A stretch of 64,000 bases of DNA. Source: Streptomyces sp. ISL-10 (lineage in GTDB: Bacteria > Actinomycetota > Actinomycetes > Streptomycetales > Streptomycetaceae). Position numbers and translations under genes: made by a program. The DNA lies in the NCBI RefSeq assembly GCF_018614575.1, contig NZ_JAGGOJ010000011.1, forward strand, positions 310,001-374,000, given 5' to 3'. The notes under the pieces are model-generated. The model worked only from the letters and a program-made list of their open reading frames with translations. It did no database searches and was not told where the DNA came from. Shown here piece by piece: positions 1 to 8,450 of this stretch. Position 1 is the stretch's first letter; every line of letters begins with the position of its first letter.

Positions 1-1071
1 TGGTGGGGCTCGATCTTCCTGATCAATGTGCCCGTCGTGATCACCGCCCTGGTGGCCATGACTCTGCTGGTCCCCGACTCCAAGGACCCGAACCCCGGCC
101 GGATCGACGCCCTGGGCGTCGTCCTGTCCGTCGTCGGTCTCGTCCTGCTGGTCTCGGGCATCATCCGCGGCGGCGAGCTCGCCGACTTCACGGCCCCGTC
201 CGTGCTCCTCCCCATGCTCGGGGGCCTCGCGGTGCTGGCCGGCTTCGTCCTGCACGAGAGGCGCAGCGACCATCCGTCGATCGACATGTCGTACTTCGCC
301 AGGCCGGCGTTCGCCGCCGCCGTCGCCGCGATCGCGCTGGTCTTCTTCGCGCTCATGGGCGTGACCTTCTTCTCCGCGTTCTACCTGCAGAGCGTGCGGG
401 GCCACAGCGCGCTGGAGGCCGGGATGCTGATCATGCCGCTGGCGGTGACGCAGGTGGTGTTCGCGCCACGCGCCCGGCTGGTCGTGGACCGCTTCGGCGC
501 CCGGGCCACCTGCGCGGCGGGCCTGCTGATGGTCGCGGGCGGCCTCGGCGCGTTCGCGTTCTTCGACGCGTCGACGCCGGTGTGGGTGCTGGAGACCGTC
601 TTCTTCGTCCAGGGCACGGGAATGGCGCACGTCATGCCGCCGGTGACGGTGGCCGTGATGCAGACGCTGCCGCGGGAGAAGGCCGGCTCGGGCTCGGCCA
701 TCAACAACACGTTCCGCCAGGTCGGCGGCGCCCTGGGCGTCGCGGTGCTCGGCTCGCTGCTGTCCGCGCACTACCGGGGCGAGATCGAACCCCACCTCAC
801 CGGCCTGCCGGCCGGGGTCAGGGAGGCGGCGGGCGAGTCGATCGAGGCGACGCTCGGCGCGGCGGAGGCACTGGGTCCGGCGGGCAAGGCGCTGGTGGGC
901 CCGGCGAACGACGCGTTCCTGAGCGCGATGCACCTGACGGCGCTGGGATCGGCGGGGGTGTCCCTGATCGGGGCGCTGATGGTGGCGCTCTTCCTGCCCG
1001 GCCGCGACGGGACGCGGCCGGGTGCGCCGCCCGCTCCCGAGCGGGCGCCGGCCAGCGCCGCCCGCCCGTGA
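1..1071 (+). CDS. DHA2-type drug:H+ antiporter (MFS), 5'-truncated by the window
   Basis: This is the C-terminal part of a 14-helix EmrB/QacA-like efflux permease of the cytoplasmic membrane. The frame is open from base 1 and begins [12 protein letters not shown], the conserved segment that in DHA2 pumps sits near helix 6. About eight hydrophobic segments follow. Near residue 230 comes [20 protein letters not shown], the usual late motif of the family. The last 20 residues are a Pro/Ala-rich cytoplasmic tail. A TetR-type regulator starts 76 bp downstream on the same strand, the usual pump and repressor pairing, so an antibiotic-type substrate is likely. The actual substrate cannot be told from the sequence. 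Confidence 0.9.
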   Translation, partial: WWGSIFLINVPVVITALVAMTLLVPDSKDPNPGRIDALGVVLSVVGLVLLVSGIIRGGELADFTAPSVLLPMLGGLAVLAGFVLHERRSDHPSIDMSYFARPAFAAAVAAIALVFFALMGVTFFSAFYLQSVRGHSALEAGMLIMPLAVTQVVFAPRARLVVDRFGARATCAAGLLMVAGGLGAFAFFDASTPVWVLETVFFVQGTGMAHVMPPVTVAVMQTLPREKAGSGSAINNTFRQVGGALGVAVLGSLLSAHYRGEIEPHLTGLPAGVREAAGESIEATLGAAEALGPAGKALVGPANDAFLSAMHLTALGSAGVSLIGALMVALFLPGRDGTRPGAPPAPERAPASAARP

Positions 1072-1147
1072 GCGGCGGGGGCAGGGCGGGGTGCAGGGAG
1101 GCGTGAGCAGTACGAAAAGCATGAAGAGCCTACGAGAGAATGGGCGC

Positions 1148-2128
1148 ATGGCGGCGAAAGGCAAGGCGGCAGTGCCCCCGGAGCGTCGGCAGGACGCGCC
1201 CGGGCCGGTCACGGCGCCCGATTCCGCTGCCGCGCCGAGCACGGGGCGCCACGTGGAGGTCGGTCCCGGCGGGGACGCGCACGCTGCGCCTGCGCCTGGC
1301 CGGAACCCCCGGCTCACGTACGCGCCGGGCAGGGACACCCGTGCCGCGCAGGCGCCGGGCAGGGACACCCGTGCCGTGCAGGCGCCGGACAGGGACACGC
1401 GCGCCGCGCACGCGCCGGGCAAGGACACCCGTGCCGCGCACGCGCCGGACAGGGACACGCGCGCGCCGGCCACCGGCACCCGCACCGCGCACGCGCCCGA
1501 CCGGGACACCCGCACCGCGCAGGACACACGCGGGTCCGGTGCGGCGCCCCGGCGAGGTCGTCCCCGGAGCGAGGCCGTCGAGCGGTCCATCATCGACGCC
1601 GTCGTCCGGCTCCTGGAGGAGGGCGTGTCCATCTCCGACCTCTCCATCGAGCGCATAGCCCGCACCGCTGGGGTCGGCAAGGCCACCATCTACCGCCGCT
1701 GGGAGGGCAAGGAGTCCCTCCTCGTCGACGTCGTCCGCTCCATGGAGCCCGCCGACCCGCCCCTGCCCGGCACCTCCGTGCGCGACGACCTGGTGGCCAT
1801 CGTCGAGATGCTCCGCCGGCGCGGTCTCGCCAAGCGCTCCTCCGCCCTCCTGCACAACGTCTTCGCGCAGATGCAGAACTATCCCCAGCTCTGGGAGATG
1901 TACCACCGCATCGCCGTCGCCCCGCGCCGTGAGCGCATGGACGCCGTCCTGCGGCGCGGCGTCGAGAACGGCGAGATACGCGCCGACGTCGACTTCGACC
2001 TGCTCGGCGACATGTTCGTGGGACCCATGCTCGTACGCACCGTGCTGCGCCCCGAGTGCACGCCCGGCCCGGGCAGCGCCGAGCTGATCGTGGACACCGT
2101 GCTGCGCGGAGTGCGGCCGCACGGCTGA
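1148..2128 (+). CDS. TetR-family regulator with a repetitive N-terminal extension
   Basis: Probable repressor of the upstream efflux pump. The HTH domain lies near residues 140-185 (IERIARTAGVGKATIYRRW is the recognition helix region), followed by a helical ligand and dimer domain ending GVRPHG. The first ~135 residues are atypical: a Pro/Ala/Arg/Asp-rich tract with about five copies of a decapeptide like APGRDTRAAQ. TetR regulators are usually about 200 residues, and this one is 326. I chose ATG 1148 because GAGAG lies 9 bp upstream; ATG 1121 and GTG 1103 are in frame but poorly spaced from any Shine-Dalgarno. A start much closer to the HTH cannot be excluded, but no good ATG/GTG with a ribosome site was seen there. 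Confidence 0.85.
   Translation: MAAKGKAAVPPERRQDAPGPVTAPDSAAAPSTGRHVEVGPGGDAHAAPAPGRNPRLTYAPGRDTRAAQAPGRDTRAVQAPDRDTRAAHAPGKDTRAAHAPDRDTRAPATGTRTAHAPDRDTRTAQDTRGSGAAPRRGRPRSEAVERSIIDAVVRLLEEGVSISDLSIERIARTAGVGKATIYRRWEGKESLLVDVVRSMEPADPPLPGTSVRDDLVAIVEMLRRRGLAKRSSALLHNVFAQMQNYPQLWEMYHRIAVAPRRERMDAVLRRGVENGEIRADVDFDLLGDMFVGPMLVRTVLRPECTPGPGSAELIVDTVLRGVRPHG
1322..1471 (+). repeat. 30-bp tandem repeat inside the TetR gene
   Basis: Five contiguous 30-bp units, beginning gcgccgggcagggacacccg, start at 1322, 1352, 1382, 1412 and 1442. They differ by a few substitutions each, and a degenerate sixth copy lies near 1490-1522. The unit length is a multiple of three, so copy-number change keeps the frame. 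Confidence 0.85.
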
Positions 2129-2414
2129 ACGGCCCCGGGGCCACGCCCGGTCGACCGGGCCGTAATGTGCGGGTTCTGTCACAGCCGCCCCACCTGGGCC
2201 GATACGCGGAACCCGGTGCGCGGACCCGTCGTCATCGAGGCAGTACGGCCGTCCACGGACGGTGAAGTGACCACCGGTCATCCCCTAGGGTGCCGAAGGG
2301 TCCGAAGGATCCCGGGGCGCCCTGACCCTGGGGTCTTCGAGGGGCACGGCCCGGGACCCGGGGGAGCGGCGCAGTGCGCCACCGGTGTGACGGCAAGGCA
2401 GTGAGGACTCTTTT

Positions 2415-3440
2415 ATGGCGCAGGCGTACACGGCGGAGAAGGGGAGCGGCACGGCGGGGACGCCGCCATCGGAGTCCCGTGTCCGGAGCCTGCTGGAGCG
2501 CTGGCGCGGCGACCGGGGCATCTGGCGGCGGGGTGTCCTGCTCGCGCTGTGCGCCGTGCTGGTGGCGTTCCTGATGATCCTGCACGCGCAGATCCCCAAC
2601 AGGATCGGCAACCTCGGCAGCCTGACCGAGACGTTCCTGCCCTGGCTTGGCCTGTTCGTGCCGCTGCTCCTCGCCGGTGCGCTGGTGCGCCGCTCGGCCA
2701 CGGCGCTCATCGCGCTGCTCCTGCCGCTGATCGTCTGGCTCAACCTGTTCGGCGATCTGCTCACCGGCAAGTCGGCGGCGGTCGGCGGCGATCTCACGCT
2801 CGCCACGCACAACGTGAACGCCGGCAACCCGGACCCGGCGGGCACCGCCAGGGACGTCGCGGCGTCGGGGGCCGAGGTGATCGCGCTCCAGGAGCTGCCA
2901 GCGGGTCAGGTGGCGGCGTACGAGAAGGCGCTGGCGGAGACGTACAGGTACCACGCGGTCGAGGGCACGGTCGGGCTGTGGAGCAAGTACCCGCTCTCCG
3001 GTGCGGCGCCGGTGGACATCCGGCTGGGCTGGACCCGGGCGATGCGCGTCACGGTGACGGCGCCGGGCGGCAAGGTGGCCGTGTACGTGGCGCATCTGCC
3101 GTCCGTGCGCGTGAAGGTGAATGCGGGCTTCACGGCCAACCAGCGGGACAACAGCGCGGACGCGCTGGGGGAGGCGATCGCCCGTGAGCGTCTGGACCGT
3201 GTGGCGCTGCTCGGCGACCTCAACGGCACGATGAACGACCGCTCCCTGAACGCCGTCACGTCCCAGATGCGTTCCACGCAGGGTGCGGCCGGGGACGGGT
3301 TCGGATTCAGCTGGCCGGCGTCGTTCCCGATGGCGAGGATCGACCAGATCATGGTGCGGGGCATGGAGCCGGTCTCGTCCTGGACGCTCCCGCGCACGGA
3401 CAGCGACCACCTCCCGATCGCGGCCCGCCTCTCGCTGTGA
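2415..3440 (+). CDS. Membrane-anchored endonuclease/exonuclease/phosphatase (EEP) family protein
   Basis: 341 residues. A cytoplasmic N-terminus of ~40 residues leads into three hydrophobic helices (about 40-115). An EEP hydrolase domain follows: ATHNVNAGNPD (strand with the Asn), VIALQEL (metal-binding Glu), LLGDLNGTMND (catalytic Asp/Asn) and TDSDHLPIAARLSL at the end (SDH motif with the catalytic His). All core residues of the DNase I/inositol-phosphatase fold are present, so it should be an active Mg-dependent phosphodiesterase or phosphatase, probably facing outward. The substrate is unknown. ATG 2415 has GAGG 7 bp upstream. It is a single-gene unit; the 286 bp upstream hold no other gene. 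Confidence 0.85.
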   Translation: MAQAYTAEKGSGTAGTPPSESRVRSLLERWRGDRGIWRRGVLLALCAVLVAFLMILHAQIPNRIGNLGSLTETFLPWLGLFVPLLLAGALVRRSATALIALLLPLIVWLNLFGDLLTGKSAAVGGDLTLATHNVNAGNPDPAGTARDVAASGAEVIALQELPAGQVAAYEKALAETYRYHAVEGTVGLWSKYPLSGAAPVDIRLGWTRAMRVTVTAPGGKVAVYVAHLPSVRVKVNAGFTANQRDNSADALGEAIARERLDRVALLGDLNGTMNDRSLNAVTSQMRSTQGAAGDGFGFSWPASFPMARIDQIMVRGMEPVSSWTLPRTDSDHLPIAARLSL

Positions 3441-3577
3441 CCCCTGTGACCCGTGTTGATGCTGTGCACGTGGGGCCGCCGGTGGCGCGGCCGTGGCGCC
3501 TGACATGACTGGTCGTCGTCGCCTGTGACGGTGCCCGGCGTGGGGAGAGTCTTGTCGCAACCCCGCGTTCACCGCCG

Positions 3578-3606
3578 GGAACAAAGCGTCTGAGAGTATT
3601 TGTTCC
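3578..3606. promoter_or_regulatory. Candidate operator: 8-bp inverted repeat, 13-bp spacer
   Basis: GGAACAAA (3578-3585) and TTTGTTCC (3599-3606) form a perfect inverted repeat centred two helical turns apart, 34 bp before the efflux gene start. A second short dyad, GTTC-cga-GAAC (3602-3612), overlaps the right arm. The stretch is AT-rich compared with its surroundings. It is likely a repressor site for the pump, but no regulator gene is adjacent. Confidence 0.5.
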
Positions 3607-3640
3607 GAGAACGAACTTAGCCTCGGAAAGGCTCCCCTCC

Positions 3641-4870
3641 ATGCCCCTGGCGCTCCTCGCCCTCGCCGTGTCCGCCTTCGGCATCGGAACCACCGAATTC
3701 GTCATGATGGGCCTCCTGCCCAACGTCGCCGACGACCTCGGCACCTCCGTCCCCACCGCAGGCCATCTCGTCTCCGCCTACGCCCTCGGCGTCGTCATCG
3801 GCGCTCCGCTCCTGACGGCCCTCGGCTCCCGCACCCCCCGCCGTCGGATGCTCCTGCTGCTCATGGCGCTGTTCACCGTCGGCAACCTCGCCTCCGCGCT
3901 CGCGCCCGGCTTCGGCACCCTGATCGCCGGCCGCGTGCTCGCCGGGCTGCCGCACGGCGCGTTCTTCGGCGTCGGCGCGGTCGTGGCGGCCCGCCTGGTC
4001 CGCGAGAACCGGCAGGCGCGCGCCGTCGCCACCATGTTCCTCGGCCTCACCGTCGCCACCATCGTCGGCGTTCCCGCCGCCACCGCTCTCGGCCAGCACC
4101 TCGGCTGGCGCGCCACGTTCCTCGTCGTCACCGGCATCGGTCTCGTCTCGATGGCCGCCCTCGCCCGGCTCGTCCCGCACATACCGCTGGAAGCGCACCA
4201 GAGCGTCGGCCGCGAGCTGCGCGCCCTCGGCAGCCGGCAGGTCGTCCTCGGGCTGCTGACCGCCGTCTTCGGCTTCGCCGGCGTCTTCGCCGTGTACTCC
4301 TACCTCGCGTCGATGACCACCGAGGCGATGGGCCTCGGGCAGTCGTCCGTCACGCTCGTGCTCGCCCTGTTCGGCATCGGCATGACGCTCGGCGCGCTCG
4401 CCGCGGGGCCGCTCACCGACCGCGCGCCGCGTCCCACGCTGTACGGCTCCCTCGGCGCGCTCGCCCTGGTCCTGGTTGCGTTCCCGTTCACCGTGCACAC
4501 CACTTGGCTCGCGCTCACGGCCGTCGTCGTCCTCGGCGCGGTCGGCTTCCTGACCACCACCCCGCTGCAGATGCTGGTGATGCGGGCGGCACAGGACGCC
4601 CCGACCCTGGCGTCGGCCTCCAACCACTCGGCCTTCAACCTCGCCAACGCGGGCGGCGCCTGGCTCGGCGGCACCGCCATCGCGGCTGGCTGGGGCTGGA
4701 CCTCCCCCGCCTTCGTCGGCGCGGTCCTCGCGGCGGCGGGCCTCGCGATCGCGGCGACGGCCGGGCTGCTGGACCGGGACCGTACGACGAAGGGGACCTC
4801 CCGCGTCGTCGCGGGAAGCCCCCTCGCTCACGAGACGATCAGCTCGTCGCCTCGCGCCACCGGTTCGTGA
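3641..4870 (+). CDS. MFS efflux transporter (DHA1, AraJ/Cml-like)
   Basis: 409 residues with 12 predicted membrane helices. The start SAFGIGTTEFVMMGLLP and the helix 2-3 loop GSRTPRRRM are characteristic of the DHA1 group that includes arabinose-efflux and chloramphenicol-resistance permeases. Other family marks are GRVLAGLPHGAFFG and ASASNHSAFNLANAGGAWLG. It probably exports small drugs or sugars by proton antiport; the substrate cannot be assigned. ATG 3641 is preceded by GGAAAGG. An inverted repeat just upstream suggests local repression. Its last 32 bp overlap the 3' end of nadE on the opposite strand. Confidence 0.88.
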   Translation: MPLALLALAVSAFGIGTTEFVMMGLLPNVADDLGTSVPTAGHLVSAYALGVVIGAPLLTALGSRTPRRRMLLLLMALFTVGNLASALAPGFGTLIAGRVLAGLPHGAFFGVGAVVAARLVRENRQARAVATMFLGLTVATIVGVPAATALGQHLGWRATFLVVTGIGLVSMAALARLVPHIPLEAHQSVGRELRALGSRQVVLGLLTAVFGFAGVFAVYSYLASMTTEAMGLGQSSVTLVLALFGIGMTLGALAAGPLTDRAPRPTLYGSLGALALVLVAFPFTVHTTWLALTAVVVLGAVGFLTTTPLQMLVMRAAQDAPTLASASNHSAFNLANAGGAWLGGTAIAAGWGWTSPAFVGAVLAAAGLAIAATAGLLDRDRTTKGTSRVVAGSPLAHETISSSPRATGS

Positions 4871-6596
4871 TCGGCAGCCGCCGGTCCTTGCCGAAGCCCT
4901 TGGCGGAGATCTTGGTGCCCGGCGGGTACTGGCGCCGCTTGTACTCCGCCGTGTCCACCAGCCGCAGCGTCTTCGTCACCAGCGCCTCGTCGAAGCCGGC
5001 CGCCACGATCGCGTCCTTGCCCTGGTCGCGGTCGACGTACAGCTCCAGCAGGCGGTCGAGCACGTCGTAGTCGGGCAGCGAGTCGGTGTCCACCTGGCCC
5101 GGGCGCAGCTCGGCGCTCGGGGGCTTGGTGATCGACGCCTCCGGGATCGGTGGGGTCTGACCGCGCTCCTCGGCGGCGCGGTTGCGCCACTTCGCGAGCC
5201 GGAACACGGTCGTCTTGTAGACGTCCTTGATCGGCCCGTACGCGCCGACCGAGTCGCCGTACAGCGTCGAATACCCCACCGCGAGCTCGGACTTGTTGCC
5301 CGGCGCGAGCACGATGTGACCCTCCTGGTTGGAGATCGCCATCAGCATCGTGCCGCGCAGCCGCGACTGGAGGTTCTCCTCGGCCAGCCCGGTGAGCCCC
5401 AGCGAGTCCATGTACGCGTCGAACATCGGCTCGATCGGCACGGTGCGGAAGTTCAGTCCGGTCCGGCGCGCCAGCTCGGCGGCATCGCCCTTGGAGTGGT
5501 CGGAGCTGTACTTGGACGGCATGGAGACGCCGTACACGTTCTGCGCGCCGAGCGCGTCGCAGGCGATGGCGGCGACGAGCGCGGAGTCTATGCCGCCGGA
5601 GAGGCCGATGAGGACGGACCGGAAACCGTTCTTGGCGGCGTACGCGCGCAGGCCGACGACCAGCGCGGAGTACACCTCCTCGTCGTCGTCGAGCCGGTCG
5701 GCGTACCCGCCGGAGAGCTCGGCCTCGTACGCGGGCAGCGGCTCCTCCGACAGCACGACGCGGTCGATGCGCAGACCGTCGTCCACGACACCCGTGGGCG
5801 CCTCCGCCTCGGCGGCGGGCAGATCCAGGTCCAGGACGACGCTGCCCTCGGCGAACTGCGGGGCACGGGCGATCACATCGCCGTCCGCGCGGACGACGAT
5901 CGAGTCGCCGTCGAAGACCAGCTCGTCCTGGCCGCCGATCATGGCCAGGTAGGCGGTGGTGCAGCCCGCCTCCTGGGCCCGCTTGCGCACCAGTTCCAGG
6001 CGGGTGTCGTCCTTCTCCCGCTCGTACGGCGAGGCGTTGATCGAGATCAGCAGCCCGGCCCGCGCACTGCGGGCGGCGGGCACCCGGCCGCCGTCCTGCC
6101 ACAGGTCCTCGCAGATCGCGAGCGCGACATCGACGCCGTGTACGCGGATGACGGGCAGGGTGTCGCCCGGCACGAAGTAGCGGAACTCGTCGAACACGCC
6201 GTAGTTGGGCAGATGGTGCTTGGCGAAGGTCAGCACCACCTCACCGCGGTACAGCACGGCGCCGGCGTTGCGCGGGGCCCCGGCGGGCTGGCCGTACTTG
6301 GGGCTGCGCGTCTCGGAACGGTCCAGATACCCGACGACGACGGGCAGGTCGCCGAATCCCTCGGCGGCGAGCCGCGAGGCGAGCGCGCGCAGGGCGGAGC
6401 GGGACGCGTCGACGAAGGACGACCGCAGGGCCAGGTCCTCGACGGGATACCCGGTCAGCACCATCTCGGGGAAGGCGACGAGATGCGCCCCCTGTTCGGC
6501 GGCGTGCCGGGTCCAGTGCACGATCGCCTCGGCGTTGCCGGCGAGATCGCCGACGGTCGAGTCGATCTGATTCAGGGCGAGGCGTAGTTGAGGCAC
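4839..6596 (-). CDS. nadE: Glutamine-dependent NAD+ synthetase
   Basis: Makes NAD+ from deamido-NAD+, ATP and glutamine in the cytoplasm. It is a two-domain enzyme of 585 residues. The N-terminal nitrilase-type glutaminase has the triad Glu (VAFPEMVLTGYP), Lys (FAKHHLPNYG) and Cys (LAICEDLWQDG). The C-terminal synthetase carries the PP-loop IGLSGGIDSALVAA near residue 330, and its end (KISAKGFGKDRRLPITNRW) is typical. I chose GTG 6596 (VPQLRLALNQIDSTVGDL) because homologues begin there; the frame stays open further upstream through repeat-rich DNA without homology. It is convergent with, and overlaps, the MFS gene. The gene is essential or nearly so in most bacteria. Confidence 0.95.
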   Translation of the reverse strand: MPQLRLALNQIDSTVGDLAGNAEAIVHWTRHAAEQGAHLVAFPEMVLTGYPVEDLALRSSFVDASRSALRALASRLAAEGFGDLPVVVGYLDRSETRSPKYGQPAGAPRNAGAVLYRGEVVLTFAKHHLPNYGVFDEFRYFVPGDTLPVIRVHGVDVALAICEDLWQDGGRVPAARSARAGLLISINASPYEREKDDTRLELVRKRAQEAGCTTAYLAMIGGQDELVFDGDSIVVRADGDVIARAPQFAEGSVVLDLDLPAAEAEAPTGVVDDGLRIDRVVLSEEPLPAYEAELSGGYADRLDDDEEVYSALVVGLRAYAAKNGFRSVLIGLSGGIDSALVAAIACDALGAQNVYGVSMPSKYSSDHSKGDAAELARRTGLNFRTVPIEPMFDAYMDSLGLTGLAEENLQSRLRGTMLMAISNQEGHIVLAPGNKSELAVGYSTLYGDSVGAYGPIKDVYKTTVFRLAKWRNRAAEERGQTPPIPEASITKPPSAELRPGQVDTDSLPDYDVLDRLLELYVDRDQGKDAIVAAGFDEALVTKTLRLVDTAEYKRRQYPPGTKISAKGFGKDRRLPITNRWREATS

Positions 6597-6604
6597 GCGG
6601 CTCA

Positions 6605-6938
6605 GTGTAATCGTCTTTCTGACGCGATGCCCTGGGGGGTCGGGATCCGGGCGCGGACCACGCCCGGGGCCATGATCGGACCCCAGCGCCGCCGGTGGCC
6701 GTGACCCGACCGCAGCGCCGCCCCGGGGCCCCGTAGGGACCGGATGGCCGCGCCGCCCCGGGTATCGGGTGGAGACTGCCGCGCCGCCCGGGGGCCGCGT
6801 AAGGACCGGATGGCCGCGCCGCCGCAGGTGCCGGGTGCCGGGTGCCGGGTGCCGGGTGCCGGGTGGAGACTGCCGCGCCACCCCCGGTGGACCGTGGCCC
6901 GCGGCCGTGTCAGGTCCACCCGGAACGCAACGCAGGGA
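6605..6938. repeat. Intergenic repeats, including a GCCGGGT heptamer run
   Basis: The 342-bp gap between the nadE start and the CBS gene holds no gene. About 6736-6786 and 6803-6879 are two copies of a unit that begins ggaccggatggccgcgccgc and ends gtggagactgccgcgcc. The second copy is expanded internally by about five tandem copies of a 7-mer (gccgggt, about 6833-6862). Short fragments of the same words occur at 6690-6735. The nadE promoter must lie within or beside this array. Confidence 0.7.
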
Positions 6939-7373
6939 TCAGGAGCGCGACGGCCCTGTTTCCGCGTACACGCGTTCCGCCCAGCCCGCGATCTGGTCCT
7001 CGTTCAGGTGCTGCGCCAGGTCGGCCTCGCTGATCATGCCCACCAGGCGCTTGTTCTCGATCACCGGCAGACGGCGGATCTGATGGCCCTGCATCTCGCG
7101 CAGCACCTCCGTCACGTCGGCGCCCGCCTCGATCCAGCGCGGTGTGCCCTTGGCCATCTCGCCCGCCGTCATCCTCGACGGATCATGGCCCATGGCCACG
7201 CAGCCCACGACGATGTCACGGTCGGTGAGAATGCCGCAGAGGCGTTCGTCGGCGTCCGCGATGGGCAGGGCGCCCACGTTCATGTCGCGCATCATCTGTG
7301 CCGCGCGGTCGAGGGTCTCGTGGGCGGGAATCCACTGGGCTCCCGCGTGCATGATGTCTTTGGCCGTGGTCAT
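6939..7373 (-). CDS. CBS-domain pair protein
   Basis: 144 residues consisting of two CBS motifs in tandem. The first is about residues 5-60 (ADERLCGILTDRDIVVGCVA), the second about 75-130 (IRRLPVIENKRLVGMISEADL). Such stand-alone Bateman modules bind adenine nucleotides and are often stress-induced in actinomycetes; no effector domain is attached. ATG 7373 has a strong AGGAGG 8 bp upstream. It is monocistronic and divergent from the GPP34 gene. The role is inferred from the fold only. Confidence 0.9.
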   Translation of the reverse strand: MTTAKDIMHAGAQWIPAHETLDRAAQMMRDMNVGALPIADADERLCGILTDRDIVVGCVAMGHDPSRMTAGEMAKGTPRWIEAGADVTEVLREMQGHQIRRLPVIENKRLVGMISEADLAQHLNEDQIAGWAERVYAETGPSRS

Positions 7374-7586
7374 CGAACGTGCCTCCTGGATGCCGAATGG
7401 CCCCGAGCCATCCCATTGTGGTTGCGCCGTTCCGCGTACGCGACCGCGCGGGCGCCGGAGCCGTACAGCCGGGGGAACCCGCCGGTCACCTGCGGCGTCG
7501 TTCTGTACGAACGCGTGGTGTACGCCGCACGCGCGACGGGCCGGCCGACCACCGGCTCAACCGGGGAACGAACGAGGGAGCCGTGC

Positions 7587-8249
7587 ATGACCGTCACGCT
7601 GGCCGAGGAGATCATGCTGCTGTCGCTGGACGACGAGTCGGGCGCCGCCAAGGACAAGGCGTCCGCGGCCTGGGCCGTCGCGGGCGGCATCCTGCTGGAC
7701 CTGGCGCTGGCGGGGCGGGTCGCCGTGGCCGACAAGCGGCTGCGGACCGTCGACCCCACGCCGACGGACGTCCCGCTGCTCGACGAGCGCCTGCGGAAGA
7801 TCACGGACTGGTCGGCGAACCGCCGCTCGGCGAAGGTCGCGGCCTGGCTCACCAAGGACCAGTCCAAGGCCCCGCGCGCGACGCTCGACAGCCTGGTCTC
7901 CCGCGGCCTCGTCGCCGAGGAACGCCGCCACGCCCTCGGCATCTTTCCGGTCCGGCGCTATCCCGAGGCGGACGGTTCGGTGGAGCGTGAGCTGCGCGGG
8001 CGGCTGTCCGGCGTGGTCCTCCACGGCGGCACGCCCGACGACCGCACCACCGGACTGATCGCCCTGCTGCACGGCGCCAAGCTGCACCGCATCGCCTTCC
8101 CCGACGTACCGCGCAAGAGGGTCGAGGCCCGTATGGCGCAGATCGCCGACGGTCAGTGGGCGGGCGACGGTGTCCGTGAGGCGATCCGGGACATGCAGGC
8201 GGCGATGGTCACGGTGACCGTGGTCACCCTTGCCGCTGCGGCCGGCTGA
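7587..8249 (+). CDS. GPP34 (GOLPH3-like) family phosphoprotein
   Basis: 220 residues. The family signature is clear: TLAEEIMLLSLDDESG at the N-terminus, the hydrophobic AGGILLDLALAGRVAV, and LIALLHGAKL in the C-terminal half. Eukaryotic GOLPH3 binds phosphatidylinositol-4-phosphate. Actinobacterial members are cytosolic or peripheral proteins of unknown role and are common in Streptomyces in several copies. ATG 7587 has GGGAG 6 bp upstream. The upstream 213 bp, shared with the divergent CBS gene, contain the promoter. Confidence 0.9.
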   Translation: MTVTLAEEIMLLSLDDESGAAKDKASAAWAVAGGILLDLALAGRVAVADKRLRTVDPTPTDVPLLDERLRKITDWSANRRSAKVAAWLTKDQSKAPRATLDSLVSRGLVAEERRHALGIFPVRRYPEADGSVERELRGRLSGVVLHGGTPDDRTTGLIALLHGAKLHRIAFPDVPRKRVEARMAQIADGQWAGDGVREAIRDMQAAMVTVTVVTLAAAAG

Positions 8250-8368
8250 CGCTCCGTACGCGGACAGCCGGCCCGTCACCGTAGGAGGAGCAGACCCGTC
8301 ACCGTACGGAGACAGCCGGCCCGTAAGCCGTACGGAGAGAGCAGACCGTCGTACGAACGCGGCACGGC

Positions 8369-8388
8369 CCGTCACCGCGCGGTGACGG
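8369..8388. terminator. Palindrome between convergent GPP34 and DUF305 genes
   Basis: A perfect 20-bp palindrome (CCGTCACCGC followed by its reverse complement) lies between the two converging stops and could end transcription from either side. It has no T-tract, as usual in Streptomyces. The 8254-8345 segment beside it holds two imperfect copies of a unit with the words gacagccggcccgt and gagcagacc. Confidence 0.45.
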
Positions 8389-8450
8389 ACCGGGCCGACG
8401 GTGCTCCGGGCGGCTCGGGCGACGGGCCGGTCCTGTGGTGTCAGGGCGGC

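Noticed and set aside
6736..6879. CRISPR array
   Set aside because: Repeats are contiguous or overlapping without unique spacers of constant length, and no cas genes are present.
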